In this document: positions 1 to 11,343 of the stretch, piece by piece | Position numbering within the stretch: the stretch's first letter is position 1 | Layout of the letters: every line of letters begins with the position of its first letter | Origin: Eretmocerus hayati | Lineage: Eukaryota > Arthropoda > Insecta > Hymenoptera > Aphelinidae | Reading direction: 5' to 3' | NCBI GenBank assembly: GCA_029851415.1 | Contig: CM056742.1 | Coordinates: 52,182,954-52,246,953 of the forward strand | DNA: 64,000 nt | The notes under the pieces: generated by a model | Told to the model about the DNA's origin: nothing | Databases searched by the model: none | What the model saw: only the letters and a program-made list of their open reading frames with translations | Position numbers and translations under genes: made by a program

Positions 1-21
1 CCCCAGGTCGGATGGAGCAGA

Positions 22-300
22 GTGAGAATTCGCGAGAAGGGCGGCATCCCACGCTGCTATAACTGCCTAGAGTATGGCCACAAGGCCTCAGGCTGCAGAA
101 AAAGAAGGCAGAGGAACGTCAACCAAAACTCTGCTTCCAGTGCGGTGAACCAGGACACCTCGCCGCTACCTGTAAAGAGAAACCGAAATGCCTCAGCTGC
201 GTGGCTATCGGAACCAGATCTGACCACAGGTCGGGCTCCAGCAACTGCACAGCCTACCAAAACGCGAGGGCGACATATAGACGCAGGAGAGGAAGAAATG
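22..300 (+). pseudogene. 3' end of R1-like ORF1 (gag-like, CCHC zinc knuckles), frameshifted
   Basis: The reading begins with the basic stretch before the first knuckle (CYNCLEYGHKASGC, CX2CX4HX4C). Relative to copies E and F one base is missing just after it (about position 100). The second and third knuckles are therefore present in the DNA but in another frame. ORF1 proteins of this clade bind the element RNA and form the ribonucleoprotein with ORF2. As in the complete copy, the frame should end overlapping the ORF2 ATG at 298. The protein cannot be made from this copy. Confidence 0.85.
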
Positions 301-3300
301 GCTGACTTGATCCAAGCCAACCTCAGGAGAAGCGGGAACGCTTGTGACCTCCTACACACTGCCGCCAAAGAAGGGGGTATCGATGTTCTGATCATCTCCG
401 AACCGCCTCGGAAGCGCGAACTTTCCCGATCCACATTCGATCACTGGGGGACCGCTGTAATTCAGATCATGAATCCCGCGATCCGCGAGACTGGACCAGC
501 TGTCAGTGGCCGCGGTTATGCTCGAAAGACCATAGGGGGCACAGCAGTCTATAGTTGCTACTATTTGCCGTCGCTCAAGACGCACGAATTCGAAGACGAG
601 CTCCATGATCTAGAGGAAGATGTGAGGCAATGGGGGGGGGGGCAGTTATAATCGCGGGGGATTCAAACTCCAAGGAACCGACTTGGAGCGGGGGGCCACG
701 CGATAGACGGGGGTAATACTCGCTGATGCCATGGAGGCATTAGGATGAGTGCTCGCGAACGAGACGGGGGTTATCACCTATTACCGGCACGATACTCGGT
801 CCCGGAAGGGAGGTTCGTCATCGGTCCTCGACCTGACGTTCATGAGCCCGTCGCTCATGGGACGTATAACATCGTGGGAGGTCCTGGACACGGGAACATT
901 GAGTGACCATCGACATATTCGGTTTCAGCTTAGGACTGATAGACAAAGACAGACGACAGGCAGACCGCGACCGACGGGGTGGCAGGTACGCAAGCTGGAC
1001 GAGGGAAAATTCCGGGAATCGATAGAAACAGCCGAAGATCTCCCGATGAACATCACCGCGGACGAGGCTGTGGATATGGTGACGACCACCATCACAAGAG
1101 CTTGTGACGCATCGATGCCTTGCAAGACAACATCATGCTTTTGGAGGAAACCAGAGTAGTGGATCACCGACGAGATGAAAGCTCTACGAAGAACGAGCGA
1201 TAAGAAAAGGAGATCCGCGTGGCGATCAAGGAAACTAAAACGACCATCACTGGCGGAAGATGACAGGGCGTACAGAGGAGCAAAAAAGGCTCTCGTTCTA
1301 GCCATCCGGAAAAGCAAAGAAAAGTGCTGGGGTGATTTGTGCGACTAGGTTAATGGAGACCCGTGGGGTACGCCATACCGCAAGGTTATAACCAAGGTCC
1401 GACCCCGGAGGGGCAACCCAGCACCGACCGATGCAGCAGCATTGCGCAACATCGTGGAAGACGTCTTCCCAGCAGGAGAACCCAGAATTACATTCCCTAC
1501 GGAGAGCGAAGACCCCATCCCACTCTTCACTATGCAAGAGCTACTCATAGCGGCGAAGAGGATGCCGAATGGCAAGGCCCCTGGCCATGATGGCATTCCA
1601 AACGAGGCTCTGAAACTGGTCTTTAAATACAAGCCAGATCTACTCCTCGACCTCTTCACCATCTGTCTGAGCGCGGGAACTTCCCCGGACAAGTAGAAAC
1701 GCCAGAAGCTGGTCCTGATACCCGAAGGTCAAGGAGGTCAACGCCTCCTCAGCATGCTTGACAACATCGGGAAAATGTACGAGAGGATGGTGCTCAACAG
1801 GGTAGGAAAAGCCTACGAAGAGAGCGGCGGGCTGTCACCGGTGCAGTATGGGTTTCGGAAAGATCGCAGTACTGTTCACGCGATCGAAACAGTCCAGGAG
1901 CGGGTCCAAACGGCGGTAGGGAGACCATACCAAGGGAGAGGGGGTTTCTGCACGATCATCGCGTCAGACATAAAGAACGCATTCAATTGTGCGAGCTGGG
2001 AGCAAGTGTACGCATCCCAGTCAGGTAAAGTGCCACCCTACCTGTTAGCAGTCACGAGCGACTACCTACGGAATAGGACCCTCGTATACGACACCGACGA
2101 GCGACAAGAGGTTCGAGAGCTGTCCGCCGGGATCGGGCAGGGATCAGTCTCCGGCCCGTTCAACTGGAATACCCAGTATGACAGCCTGATGACTATTGAA
2201 CTGCCAGAAGGAGTGATAATAGTGGCTTTCGCGGACGACGCGGGACTTATAGTCTGGGCCAACAACGAGGGACTCTTGGGTAGACGCGCAAACGAGGTGC
2301 TGGCCCGAGTCTACGAGTGGATGATCAGCAGGCTCCTAGAGCTTGCTGTCAAGAAGTGCGGAGCAAGTGTGGTCACAAGGCGCAGGAAGTTCGAATTACC
2401 CCGTTTTTACATCAATGTGCAAGAGATCCCACGCAAGACAGAGCTGAAATACCTGGGTGTATGGCTTGACGACAAGTGGCCGTTTGAGAAGCACATACAG
2501 GAAGCCGCCCAGAAGGCGAGCAGGGTCAGTGCGGCGCTCCAGCGGCTGATGCCGAATATCGGGGGACCCAAGGAAGAGAGGCGCGCACTTCTCAACACCC
2601 ACAGCATCTCTATCATGCTCTACGGTGCACCTGTGTGGGGAAATAGAGTAGAGAAGACCTCCATCGAGAAGAGGATGGGGCCTGTCCACCGGAGAGCGGC
2701 CCTGAGGAGCATTCGGGCCTACCGCACCGTGTCTGGAGACGCAGCTTGCGTCTTAGCAGGGATGCCACCCATCCACTTGCTCGTCGCGGATAGAGTGAGG
2801 ATCTGGGACCACCAAAAAGTAATCGGAGCCGATCGAGTGCTCACTTCATCGATAAAGGAGATCATCCGGGTTAACGAGAAGGAAACCACCCTCGAGCAGT
2901 GGCAAACTGAGTAGGATTCGCCATTCGCAGATGGCAGATGAACGCACCGGTTGATCCGCGATATAGCCAAGTGGGCGGAACGCACCCACGGAGAGATAGA
3001 TTACTGGACAACGCAGGCACTGAGCGACCACGGTTGCTTCGGTGCCTATCTGACCCGGTTCAAGAAGAGGACATCCCCAGCATGTCAGTCATGCGGGGAC
3101 AACTGGGATGACGCTGAACACGCCCTGTTCACGTGCAACGACACCCAAAGAGAGCGCGCCGAGTTGGATGGATGGCTGGGTGCTCAACCAACACCTGAGA
3201 ACCTCGTCCCGTACTTACTTCGCAACCAGGAGACATGGGATAGAGTCCCCGGATACATCAAGCTGGTGATCACCCGTAAGGAGGAGAAAGAGAGGGAAGT

Positions 3301-3331
3301 GAAGCACCTCGATGCTGGCGAATTACAGTAA
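298..3331 (+). pseudogene. R1-like ORF2 (APE endonuclease + reverse transcriptase), degraded
   Basis: The start MADLIQANLRRSG is shared with the intact ORF2 at 55619, and the full domain order is recognisable. A long G tract near 630-642 shifts the frame in the endonuclease. The GDFN motif reads GDSN, and another base is missing near 710. Stops lie at 746 (TGA), 1157, 1346, 1694, 2912 (TAG) and 2939 (TGA). Three of these are Trp codons in copy E. The RT box FADD is still present at 2228-2239, and the C-terminal finger CQSCGDNWDDAEHALFTC is intact. It is a dead copy that could act only as a template or a source of antisense RNA. Confidence 0.93.
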
Positions 3332-3616
3332 ACCTGCCGATTCAAACAGAACAGGTCCAAATGGTTCCAGGAAGAATATGATGCACTGAAGAGGGAAGAA
3401 AGAAGAAAGGAGAGAGAAGAGAGAAGAAAGAAAAAAGAGAGGGAACAATGAAGAATGAAGATAGAAGATGCCGACAAGTGGCGCGAGACATTCCGCTCAT
3501 CCTGAACTAATGCTCACGCGGTTCCGGGCTGAGATGGTAGACGCAGGTAGATCACCTGCTTGATTGCTCGATGCCCTGGGTATCGGACATCAAGGGGAGA
3601 AGGATATTACACGGCC

Positions 3617-3638
3617 GGGCCCACCTCTCGGTGGGCCC
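3617..3638 (+). other. 3' UTR hairpin of R1-like copy 1
   Basis: A perfect 9-bp stem (GGGCCCACC / GGTGGGCCC) closes a TCTC loop about 130 nt before the poly(A). The same hairpin is in copy E (58971-58992). A differently spelled hairpin occupies the same place in the fragment at 3795-5100. It could be a recognition structure for the element's own RT; that role is inferred. Confidence 0.6.
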
Positions 3639-4199
3639 CACCCCAACCCGTGTGCCGCCTGGTATGGCCTGCGTGGGCTATGCGTAGCCCGCGTAAGCTG
3701 AACCAGTCCGGTGTCTGGGGACGGCTCCGAAGGATCTTGAGGCAGATTTTGCCCTCTAACCACCTTAAAAAAAAAAAAAAAGTGAGAGAGAGAGGGAAGT
3801 GAGGCGCCTCGAAGCAGGCGACTTACAGTGAGTCTGCCGATTCAAATATAAGAGGTCCAAATGGTTCCAGGAGGAATATGATGGTCTGAAGAGAGAAGAT
3901 CGAAGATCGAAGATCGAAGAAAGAAGGAAGAAGAAAGGAGAATGAAGAATGAAGAGATGGAAGAAGATCGAAGAAAGGGAAACAACACCTGCGAGTCTTG
4001 AGAAGAGAGACGCTCGATCCTGAGCGCGAAACGCCACCGGTCCTGAAGTAATGCTCACGCGGTCCCGAGGCCGGATTGGTAAGTTGGTGCATCTCTTCCT
4101 TGTCCAATGATCGGCATCAACGGAGAAGGAAGAGAGGGTTTACCCGGTTCAGATGGCCGTATCGATGCGGATTTCAGGTCGGGGCCGTTGGGGAGGTGC

Positions 4200-4223
4200 T
4201 GGCCAGCCGTGTTTGGCTGGCCA
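4200..4223 (+). other. 3' UTR hairpin, diverged subfamily
   Basis: A 9-bp stem TGGCCAGCC / GGCTGGCCA with a 6-nt loop GTGTTT lies at the position equivalent to the hairpin of copies 1 and E. The sequence is different but the stem length is the same, which suggests the structure rather than the sequence is kept. Confidence 0.55.
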
Positions 4224-4272
4224 GTGCGTCTTCCCTGTACGTCGCGGCGTATTATCCCGAAAACCACCTTAA

Positions 4273-5073
4273 CCCTCGGCTGTCCCTGTGGGGTGCATTA
4301 CACCCCAGGCCTCCTTCATGAGTACGCCACGCTCGTAATTCGAAGTTTCCTGGGCTCAGAGTGACATTTGTTGGTAGTCAAGATGTGTCACTTACTGACC
4401 GTGCACATCGCGCCAGTTTTGGCGCGCGTGTCGCTCCGCAACAGCCAAGCAAAATGGGCGTGGGGTTCAACACACCCCAGAGCGCCAGCTATGCGCGCTA
4501 TTTTTTAGTGCATTTTGAATGCAACAATAAATTATTGCAAAAAACCGCAAAAAAGGCCTTTCCACTGTAAAAATTCTAGAGGACGCAATTTTCAATGGAA
4601 TGAGCTGAAAATTCAACTGAGTCATCTCAAGATCAAGTAGATATGAGGAAAGCATAGTCCAGTGGTCAATCTTTCAACGGAGGTCTTCATTCCGGCATAT
4701 TAGGTGAGAATAAACATTCTCAATTCATGCGTCGAAATATGTCGGAATAAATACCTTTCTTTCAAGATGTACCCTCGCGTTTTTCTTCCTTAGATTGACT
4801 TTATCTTGAGATGACTCACTTAAATTTTCAGCTCATTTGGATGAAAATTGCGCCGTTCACATTTTTTTGGACATTTGTATTCTTTGGAATTTTTCATTTG
4901 ACCTTGGCGATTATCTGGCTATATTGGCTCATGAATAACAAATTAAAGAAGCTACAAAAAAATTTTCAAGTCTAAATATTCAATATAATAGCTACAGCAT
5001 CAATTTTTTGACTGGGGTGCAATGAACCCCAGTCAGCAGCTATGTTATTTGGCGGAGCGGCGCCAGCTAAGGG
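4273..5073. mobile_element. TTAA-flanked foldback DNA element (piggyBac-like MITE), 801 bp
   Basis: The element runs from CCCTCGGCTG to its counterpart CAGCTAAGGG and is bounded by TTAA at 4269-4272 and 5074-5077. Subterminal inverted repeats read gtggggtgcattacacccc and the reverse of ggggtgcaatgaacccc (near 5013-5029). A second inverted pair of about 50 bp lies inside at 4579-4631 and 4803-4852. CCCT termini and a duplicated TTAA are the hallmarks of piggyBac-type MITEs. No transposase is present. It landed exactly in the TTAA that begins the poly(A) tail of the R1-like fragment. Confidence 0.75.
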
Positions 5074-5100
5074 TTAAAAAAAGGAAAAGAAAAGAAAAGG

Positions 5101-5111
5101 GAGAGAGAGAG
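5101..5111. repeat. Short (AG)n tract 3' of the R1-like fragment
   Basis: This alternating AG run follows the A-rich tail of the fragment. It corresponds to the GA tracts found at the junctions of the other LINE copies. Confidence 0.7.
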
Positions 5112-6049
5112 TTGACAGATATAGCGCCCCCGTCTTTACCCTCCACGCGCATCGAAGTCACGCACATCACCGGCGTGCGGCATTCCTAGCGAGACCGGAG
5201 TAAAGCGAGCACGTTTCACTCTGCCGAATACTTTACTCGCGCCGAATATTTTCTCGTTGCCTCGAGGCCGCCCTTTTTGGAGCAACTTTTCCGGCCTTCG
5301 CGTGTGCGCTAGACCTTTTGGAAGCAGCCCCTTGACCAACCTAGTGGTTCATAGTTTTCGAACCGTCCTGGCATCGCTTGGCCCTACGCTTCGGCATATC
5401 TGCGGCCCGCGCTTGGAATCTCGTTGGACCGCTCTCGTCGTCCTCGTCGGCCCATCTTCGAGGCAAATCCACGAGCACCCGGACATCGTAGCCATCTCGT
5501 CCCTTGGACCAGCGACCTTGACAACACCCGTAAGTGCCAGTTCGATTTCTCCTTCTCTCTCTGGTGCCTATTGGTAGAATGTTCCCCTCATCGTGCCCTC
5601 CCGACCTCGTGCTTGAGCTATCGCGCTTACTTTATCGGTCTACTGACCATTTGTAAATATCTCTTGTAGATATGTTTCAATCATTTTTTCACTTAGATTT
5701 CCATTAAAGCTTCGGTACTTAAAGGTACACTTATTTGTTGTCATTCGACATTCCCTCTTTTGATGATACACAGCATAACCGAATCAAAAAATCAGGCTCG
5801 GTCAGTCATATGGCGCTCGACAAAAGGTGCTGTTTTTTCATCTAAATTAAAGAGGCACGCAAATTTGAGCCCGAGTGAGTGTGTAGTGTGTGCGTGCGAT
5901 AAGAGTGAATAAATTTGCATCGAGAGTGAATAAAATCCAAGTGCGGTTGGATTTTCATGGGACGTTATGCGACGTTTGGTCTCGACGGACATTATTCTCT
6001 CTAAATTTTTCGGAGCAATCGAATGCTCAACAAAGAGCGACTCCCCGGA
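5112..6049. other. GC-rich then AT-rich unclassified DNA
   Basis: 5120-5640 is clearly GC-richer than its surroundings, and a 106-codon open frame lies at 5257-5577 on the plus strand. A consensus-like donor, cccGTAAGT, occurs near 5529-5535. I recognise no domain. It could be a first exon, part of a solo LTR (an AT-rich end with attaaagctt near 5703) or a fragment of another repeat. From 5777 on I see only unclassified sequence. Confidence 0.3.
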
Positions 6050-7581
6050 CACGGTGGAGGAGAATGATGGATAGGTTACAAAAACTGACATAAAAAAGTG
6101 GAAATGGACTTTTGTTCTACTTTTTGAGCACATCAAAAGTCCATTTTCATCGGAATTGCATCAGCTCCTTCTTTCGAGGAATGCTCATTGAAACATTTTT
6201 TCAGGAGTGCTCTATGAATCGAATGATTCCGCAACATTAACATTCGAAGGATATGCTTTAAATATATTCCACCAATGCATAGAATTGATGGAAAGAGCTT
6301 TAGATACATCCGCAATATATAGCGAGGATTGATGCCGAATGTATTCTGATGCTTCTTGGATCACAAAATGTTTCTCATTTTGATCGGAATAATTCTGCAG
6401 CTCAAGTAAATCTGACCAAGGGCGCAATGAAGCACCTGAAAGGGATGAAAATCCCAAACAGTGTCCTTCCAAAATTCTCCTTAAAGATAGAAGTGATGCT
6501 CATATATATTTACAGTATATCTGTGTTCCAAACCGATTCATAATATCAATCATCAGATTATACAACACTCAATGGAGAAATAGTAGTAACAGTTATCAAT
6601 ATATTCATCCATGATCGAAATAGAAGAGAAAAATCAAGGCCCAATGTACGCTCCACAATTGGAGAGAGCAGTGATACAATTTTCTCCGTAGCACCTCTGA
6701 GGCCTTGGATTTATAGTCGTTAATCCGAGATCAGGATCGGCGGATTAGGAGCGCTGCGATCGCTGTGCCCAGATGCAAAATGACTCGCCATGGCGATCGC
6801 AGCACCCTCAATTTACTGATTCTAATCTCGGATTAATGACTATGAATTCCAGCCTAAGAGATAGAATTATTCATTATACTTTGATCACTCGTTACGTTAG
6901 GATCATTTGTCGCCTTCGGATCATTTGTTATTTATTCATTCCATGATATTGTTAACCTTCATTCTTCCGTTTTCGAATGCTTGTGAGACGATTATTTTTC
7001 TCTTCAATTCTGATCATGAATAAATTGATTGATACCTGTTACTAAAACTTCTGCATCAAGTGTTGTACAATCGAATGACCGATAATTGATGATTTTTTTT
7101 GGAACATAGATATACTGTAAATATATATGAACAAGCACTTCTATCTCTATTGAGAATCCTAAATGGACACTGTTAGGAATTTCTACCTCTTTGAGAAGCT
7201 TCATTGCTCTCTTGGTCAGATTTACTTAAGCTGGAAATAATCCGGTCAATTAAAGTGAGAAACATTTTGTGATCCAAGGAGCATCAGAATGCATTAGAAA
7301 TCGATCCGTGCTATACATTGCGAATGTATCTGAAACTCTTCCCATCAAATCTACGCATCGATGGTATATTTCAAGCGTATTCTTCGAATGACAACGTTGC
7401 GGAATCATCCAATTCATAGAACACTCCTGAAAAATGTTCCCCTGAGCATTCCTCGAAAGAAGGAGCTAATGCAATTTCGATGAAAATGGACTTTCGATGT
7501 GCTCGAGAAGTAGAAACAAAGTCCGTTTCCACTTTGTTATGTCAGTTTTTTGTAACCTATTCATCGCTCTACTCCACCGTG
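6050..7581. mobile_element. Long palindromic element, arms about 588 bp
   Basis: The arm 6050-6637 is the reverse complement of 6993-7581 with moderate divergence. For example tgatggataggttacaaaaa near 6065 matches the reverse of ttttttgtaacctattcatc near 7553. A 355-bp spacer separates the arms and carries a second, smaller inverted repeat. Neither arm contains a recognisable protein. The structure fits a foldback or non-autonomous TIR transposon; the superfamily is unknown. Confidence 0.65.
6701..6854. mobile_element. Small palindromic MITE nested in the spacer
   Basis: The ends ggccttggatttatagtcgt and the reverse of gactatgaattccagcc form inverted repeats that extend to about 6768 and back from 6796. 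They share a core cgttaatccgagat and gctgcgatcgc. It sits in the centre of the larger palindrome. Flanking tga and taa would fit a 3-bp duplication with one change, but this is too short to classify it. Confidence 0.55.
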
Positions 7582-9295
7582 CGGCGCCTCGACAGAAGAG
7601 GCTCGCAACGGCTCGCGCGCTTTCATGCCATATATGGGCATTGGAAACATCGCGCGTTGACCACCGCTCGCATCGACCGAGATCGAATCTTTCAAACGTG
7701 CGTTCTATATGCGTGCGAGAAAGACACATGCGGTATAATATATTTCAAATATAATACCACGCGACCGTGAGTATTCGATCGAACCGTCATCGAACTTTAG
7801 GCTCGAAGTGCAACAATGTGTGTGTAACGTATGCGTATGTATGCATACAGCGTTATTGCGAGCGAAAACCAGTGTATATATCAGTGATTCCGTTGAAAGT
7901 GTGATTTTCCGTGTTCCGAGTTCCCCCAAGTTTCTGAGGGTTTGAATATGCATTGTAGCAATTTTTTGGGATGTGTTCTATTAGTGCGCAACTAGGTTAA
8001 TAGTTTTGTAGAAGATTCTGACGTCCCCGTAATTTGTGGGCCTATTAAAAGGCCGAAACGTAAATTCCGTCCCTTGTAGAAAACCCACCTTCGACTCTTG
8101 CATTCACTGCAACGCATATTCAGAGTCAAAAACCCTCATGTGTAGCTATGCACTTCAATTTGTAATACTTCAAACAACATATTCCACCACTTTGTGAGTC
8201 AAAATTACTCGCTTAGTTCGCGCACAGATATCAGACATTTTGAAGACGGATTTGTACCGAAACTGCTTGCACAGCACTCACTAGGTCGGCAAAGTCCCCG
8301 ATCGTCTATTGAGCCTTTCTGACCAATGAGGTTGATTTCCAAATACCTAGATACACCTAATTCTCGAGCGACATAAACCGAAAACTCGAATCCGCGGCCG
8401 AGTGCACCACATAAACGTGTTTTCCAAATGGCGTACAAAATTTTCGGTCAATTCCGTCCCCAGGTTGTACTCCTCCCCAACGTGCTATATGGCTTTGAAG
8501 GAACCCATTTTCTCGAAGTATTTGTTTGCATTAGATCAAATCTATGCGGAAAAGAGTCTACGATTAGTTGGCGAGCCGTGGGAATATTTCTAAGGCGAGA
8601 TGTCAATTCCATCCCTGTCAATTCCGTCCCCCTCTGCGACCCCTTAAACTGCACATATCTCCGCCTCACTTCATTTTTGAAATACGAAGCTCTAGATACT
8701 TCCTTTTTGTGCCCAAACAAGTGTAAATCAACTGCTTTGAGACATCAGAACTCGTCTGGGGCTGAAATAATTTTTTGACCCAAATCACTCCCTGCGACGA
8801 TTTTGGCCCCAAAAAAATCACACGTTCGGCGAAATCACCCATATATAGATATACGGGACAATACGAATCACGCTGAGGCGTTTCTCCCAAGATCTGACGT
8901 TCAGAAAAATTTAAGAAATACCCCGATGGCTATAAAAATTCGTAAATGAATTACGGTCGATGTGTGTACCATAATTATTGCATTTTGTGTTAATTTAACA
9001 ACAATTGGATCTAAAATTGAGTCGTTCCAAGGTCTTTGACCAATCCTTTTGCTTGTGCTGTATAAAATTCTTCAAAATGCTTACAGTTGACAGTTGTATG
9101 ATTGTGACTCGAGCACTCTTGTGAATTGCAAATTGAAATTGTTAATGACAATAATTACCAACAAATTGACAATTTTGGTCAAAAATAAGTAAAATTGAGA
9201 TTGACCAACCGTGTTATTGATGAATTATTCTGCCATCGACCGGATCTATTTTCGATCAATATATGTATATAGGTATACATTGACATTTCTAGGTA
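7582..9295. other. Unclassified intergenic or intronic DNA
   Basis: No coding region is recognised. A short sequence attccgtccc recurs at 8064, 8451 and 8621. Around 8037-8061 the text gggcctattaaaaggccg aaacg has the look of a Penelope-like tail (a stem followed by GAAACG) but lacks other support. Confidence 0.3.
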
Positions 9296-11339
9296 CATGA
9301 GTCATTTCGGAGTATTTCAGCCAGAGCCGTCACTAGGGGGGTCTGGAAAAAATCCCAAAAAATTTTTTCCGTTAGTACCATATTCAAATAGTTCAGAAAA
9401 ATTTTTTTCAGATTTCTTCTAACCCCCCAATGGGTCCTAGGGCCCATGAAAAGTCCATTTTAGGCCCCTTTTTAGCCTATTCTAGAAAAATCATAGCTCC
9501 GACTAAACTCAATATTTTCGGACGTCTCTGGGCGCATTTTTTTGTGAGAGATAGATCTTTGGAGAAAACAATTGTCCGCCACCGATTATTGAGTTTAGCG
9601 ATTTGTAGGAGCTATTTGCTGTGAGCAGATTTTAGCGATTTTTGGGTCTTCTTTCAAGTGATCTATCTCCTACTAGAAATGTAGTAATCGACTTTTACCA
9701 GTGGTCATTTTAAAGGTCTTGAAAATACCTACAATCAAACCACTGGTAAAAGTCGATTATCGTACTTTTTATAGGAGCTATAGCCGATACAAGTGGATTC
9801 ATTTTCAACCTTAAAACTATGCAAATATGTTCTTCAACACAAGAAGTACCAATATCAACAAGATTCTCGGTGGAGAAATCATCTCCTCATTATTGGCGTA
9901 CGTTCAAAAATACAGTTTCTTGACTTTTTGCTTAAAATCTCAAAATAGGCATGGTTCGCATATGCTTCCATCTTAGTAATTTTGCACCAATCTGGGTGGA
10001 ATTACTCCCCAAAGTGCCCCCGAATATGTGTGAGAACTTCCGCGAGCAAGCCTCGAGCCAGAAGCGAGCTAGAGGCTCAAACCATCAGGTCCGAAATGGG
10101 CATTATTTCGTATATTTCTGGGCAGGTGAGCGATGGCTCGATTCCCCGTGTTCCCGCCCACAAACGAGATGAGTGTCTGGAATATGAATACAAACATGTT
10201 TTTCCGAATCAAAAGACCATCTAAACACGATCCCGGGGTCCATTAGTGCCCAGGATATCATCCAATCCTCAAACGGCGTTAACTCCGTAATGACAAGTTT
10301 TGCACCTCTACTGCAAATTGACGATGAATTAGGGCCAAATTGACCTCGGGATCGTGTTTAGATGGTCATTTTTAGTCGGAAAAACATGTTCGTATCCCTA
10401 CTCTAGCCACTCGTCTTGTTTGTGGAAGGGAACACGGGGAATCGAGCCATCGCTCAGCTACCCAAAAATAGACGAAATGATGCCCATTTCGGACCCGATC
10501 GTTTGAGCCTCCAGCTCGCTTCTGGCTCGAGGCTCGCTCGCGGAAGTTCTTACACATATTTGGGGGTACTTTGGGGAGTAATTCCACCCAGATTGGCGCA
10601 AAATTACTCAAATGGAAGCATATGCGAGCAATGCCTACGTTGAGATTTCAAGCAATAAGTCAAAAAACTGTATTTTTGAACGTACGCCAAAAATCAAGAG
10701 ATCATTTCTCCACCGAGAATCTTGTTGATATTGGTAGTTCTTGTGTTGAGAGACATATTTGCATAGTTTCAAGGTTGAAAATAAAAAAAACGATTTTTGC
10801 AAATTGAGCTCGAAGTTTGGCATTTTTACAAAACTGCTTCTTTTGTATCGGCTATAGCTCCTATCAAAAGTACGATAATCGATCTTTCACCAGTGGTTAA
10901 ATTGTAGGTATTTTCAAGACCTTCAAAACGACCACTGGTAAAAGTCGGTTATCACATGTCTAGTAGGAGCTAGATCGCTTGGAAGAAGACCCAAAAGTCG
11001 CTAAACTCTGCTCACAGCAAATAGCTCTTACAAATCGCTAGACTCAATAATCGGTGGCGGGAAATTTTCTCCTCGAAAGAACTAGTTCTCACAAAGAAAA
11101 TGTGCCCAGGTACGTCCAAAAATATTGAGTCTAGTCTTGTTGAGTCTAGCTATAATTTTTCTAAAATAGGCTAAAGATGGGCCTAACATGGACTTTTTAT
11201 GGGGCCTAGGAACCATTGGGGGGAATTCCATCAGTACCATGTACTATTCGAACATGGTACTGATGGAAAAAATTTTTTTGGGATTTTTTCCAGACCTCCC
11301 TGGTGACGGCTCTGCTCGGAATGCTCTGAAGTGACTCAT
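9296..11339. mobile_element. 2-kb palindromic DNA element (long terminal inverted repeats)
   Basis: The arms 9296-10241 and about 10341-11339 are reverse complements along almost 1 kb, with small indels. The spacer is about 100 bp. Matching landmarks are cagagccgtcactagg near 9324 against its reverse near 11301, and the ctaaacacgatccc / gggatcgtgttta pair at the centre. The arms extend past the CAGAGCCGTCAC motif to atgagtca / tgactcat. No transposase is seen. Its right end abuts the next palindrome directly. Confidence 0.7.
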
Positions 11340-11343
11340 ATAT

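Larger units (their letters stand above)
1..3781 (+). mobile_element. R1-clade non-LTR retrotransposon, copy 1 (5' cut by window edge, inactive)
   Basis: This is a LINE copy entering the window inside ORF1, followed by ORF2, a 3' UTR and a 15-nt poly(A) at 3767-3781. It aligns along its length with the complete copy at 53480-59164. The order CCHC knuckles, APE-type endonuclease, reverse transcriptase, C-terminal CCHC finger is that of the R1 clade. Immediately 3' of the poly(A) is a GA-rich stretch (gtgagagagagag, 3782-3794), the same context as at the other copies. It carries several stops and frameshifts, so it is an old copy. Confidence 0.93.
3795..5100 (+). mobile_element. R1-like retrotransposon, 5'-truncated 3' fragment, split by a TTAA element
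   Basis: It starts inside the last codons of ORF2 (gggaagtgaggcgcctcgaa matches 58615 onward) and reaches the ORF2 stop at 3829-3831. It continues through a diverged 3' UTR to the terminal ccacctt motif at about 4262-4270. The poly(A)-like tail resumes at 5074 (ttaaaaaaaggaaaag) and is followed by agagagagag at 5101-5111. GA tracts therefore flank both ends. The 3' UTR differs enough from copy 1 to be another subfamily: it has a gatcgaa triplication near 3897-3919 and a different hairpin sequence. Confidence 0.85.

Noticed and set aside
5078..5755. Solo LTR between tgacag (5114) and tcattcgaca (5750)
   Set aside because: No matching direct target duplication and no second copy in the window, so I leave it as unclassified.
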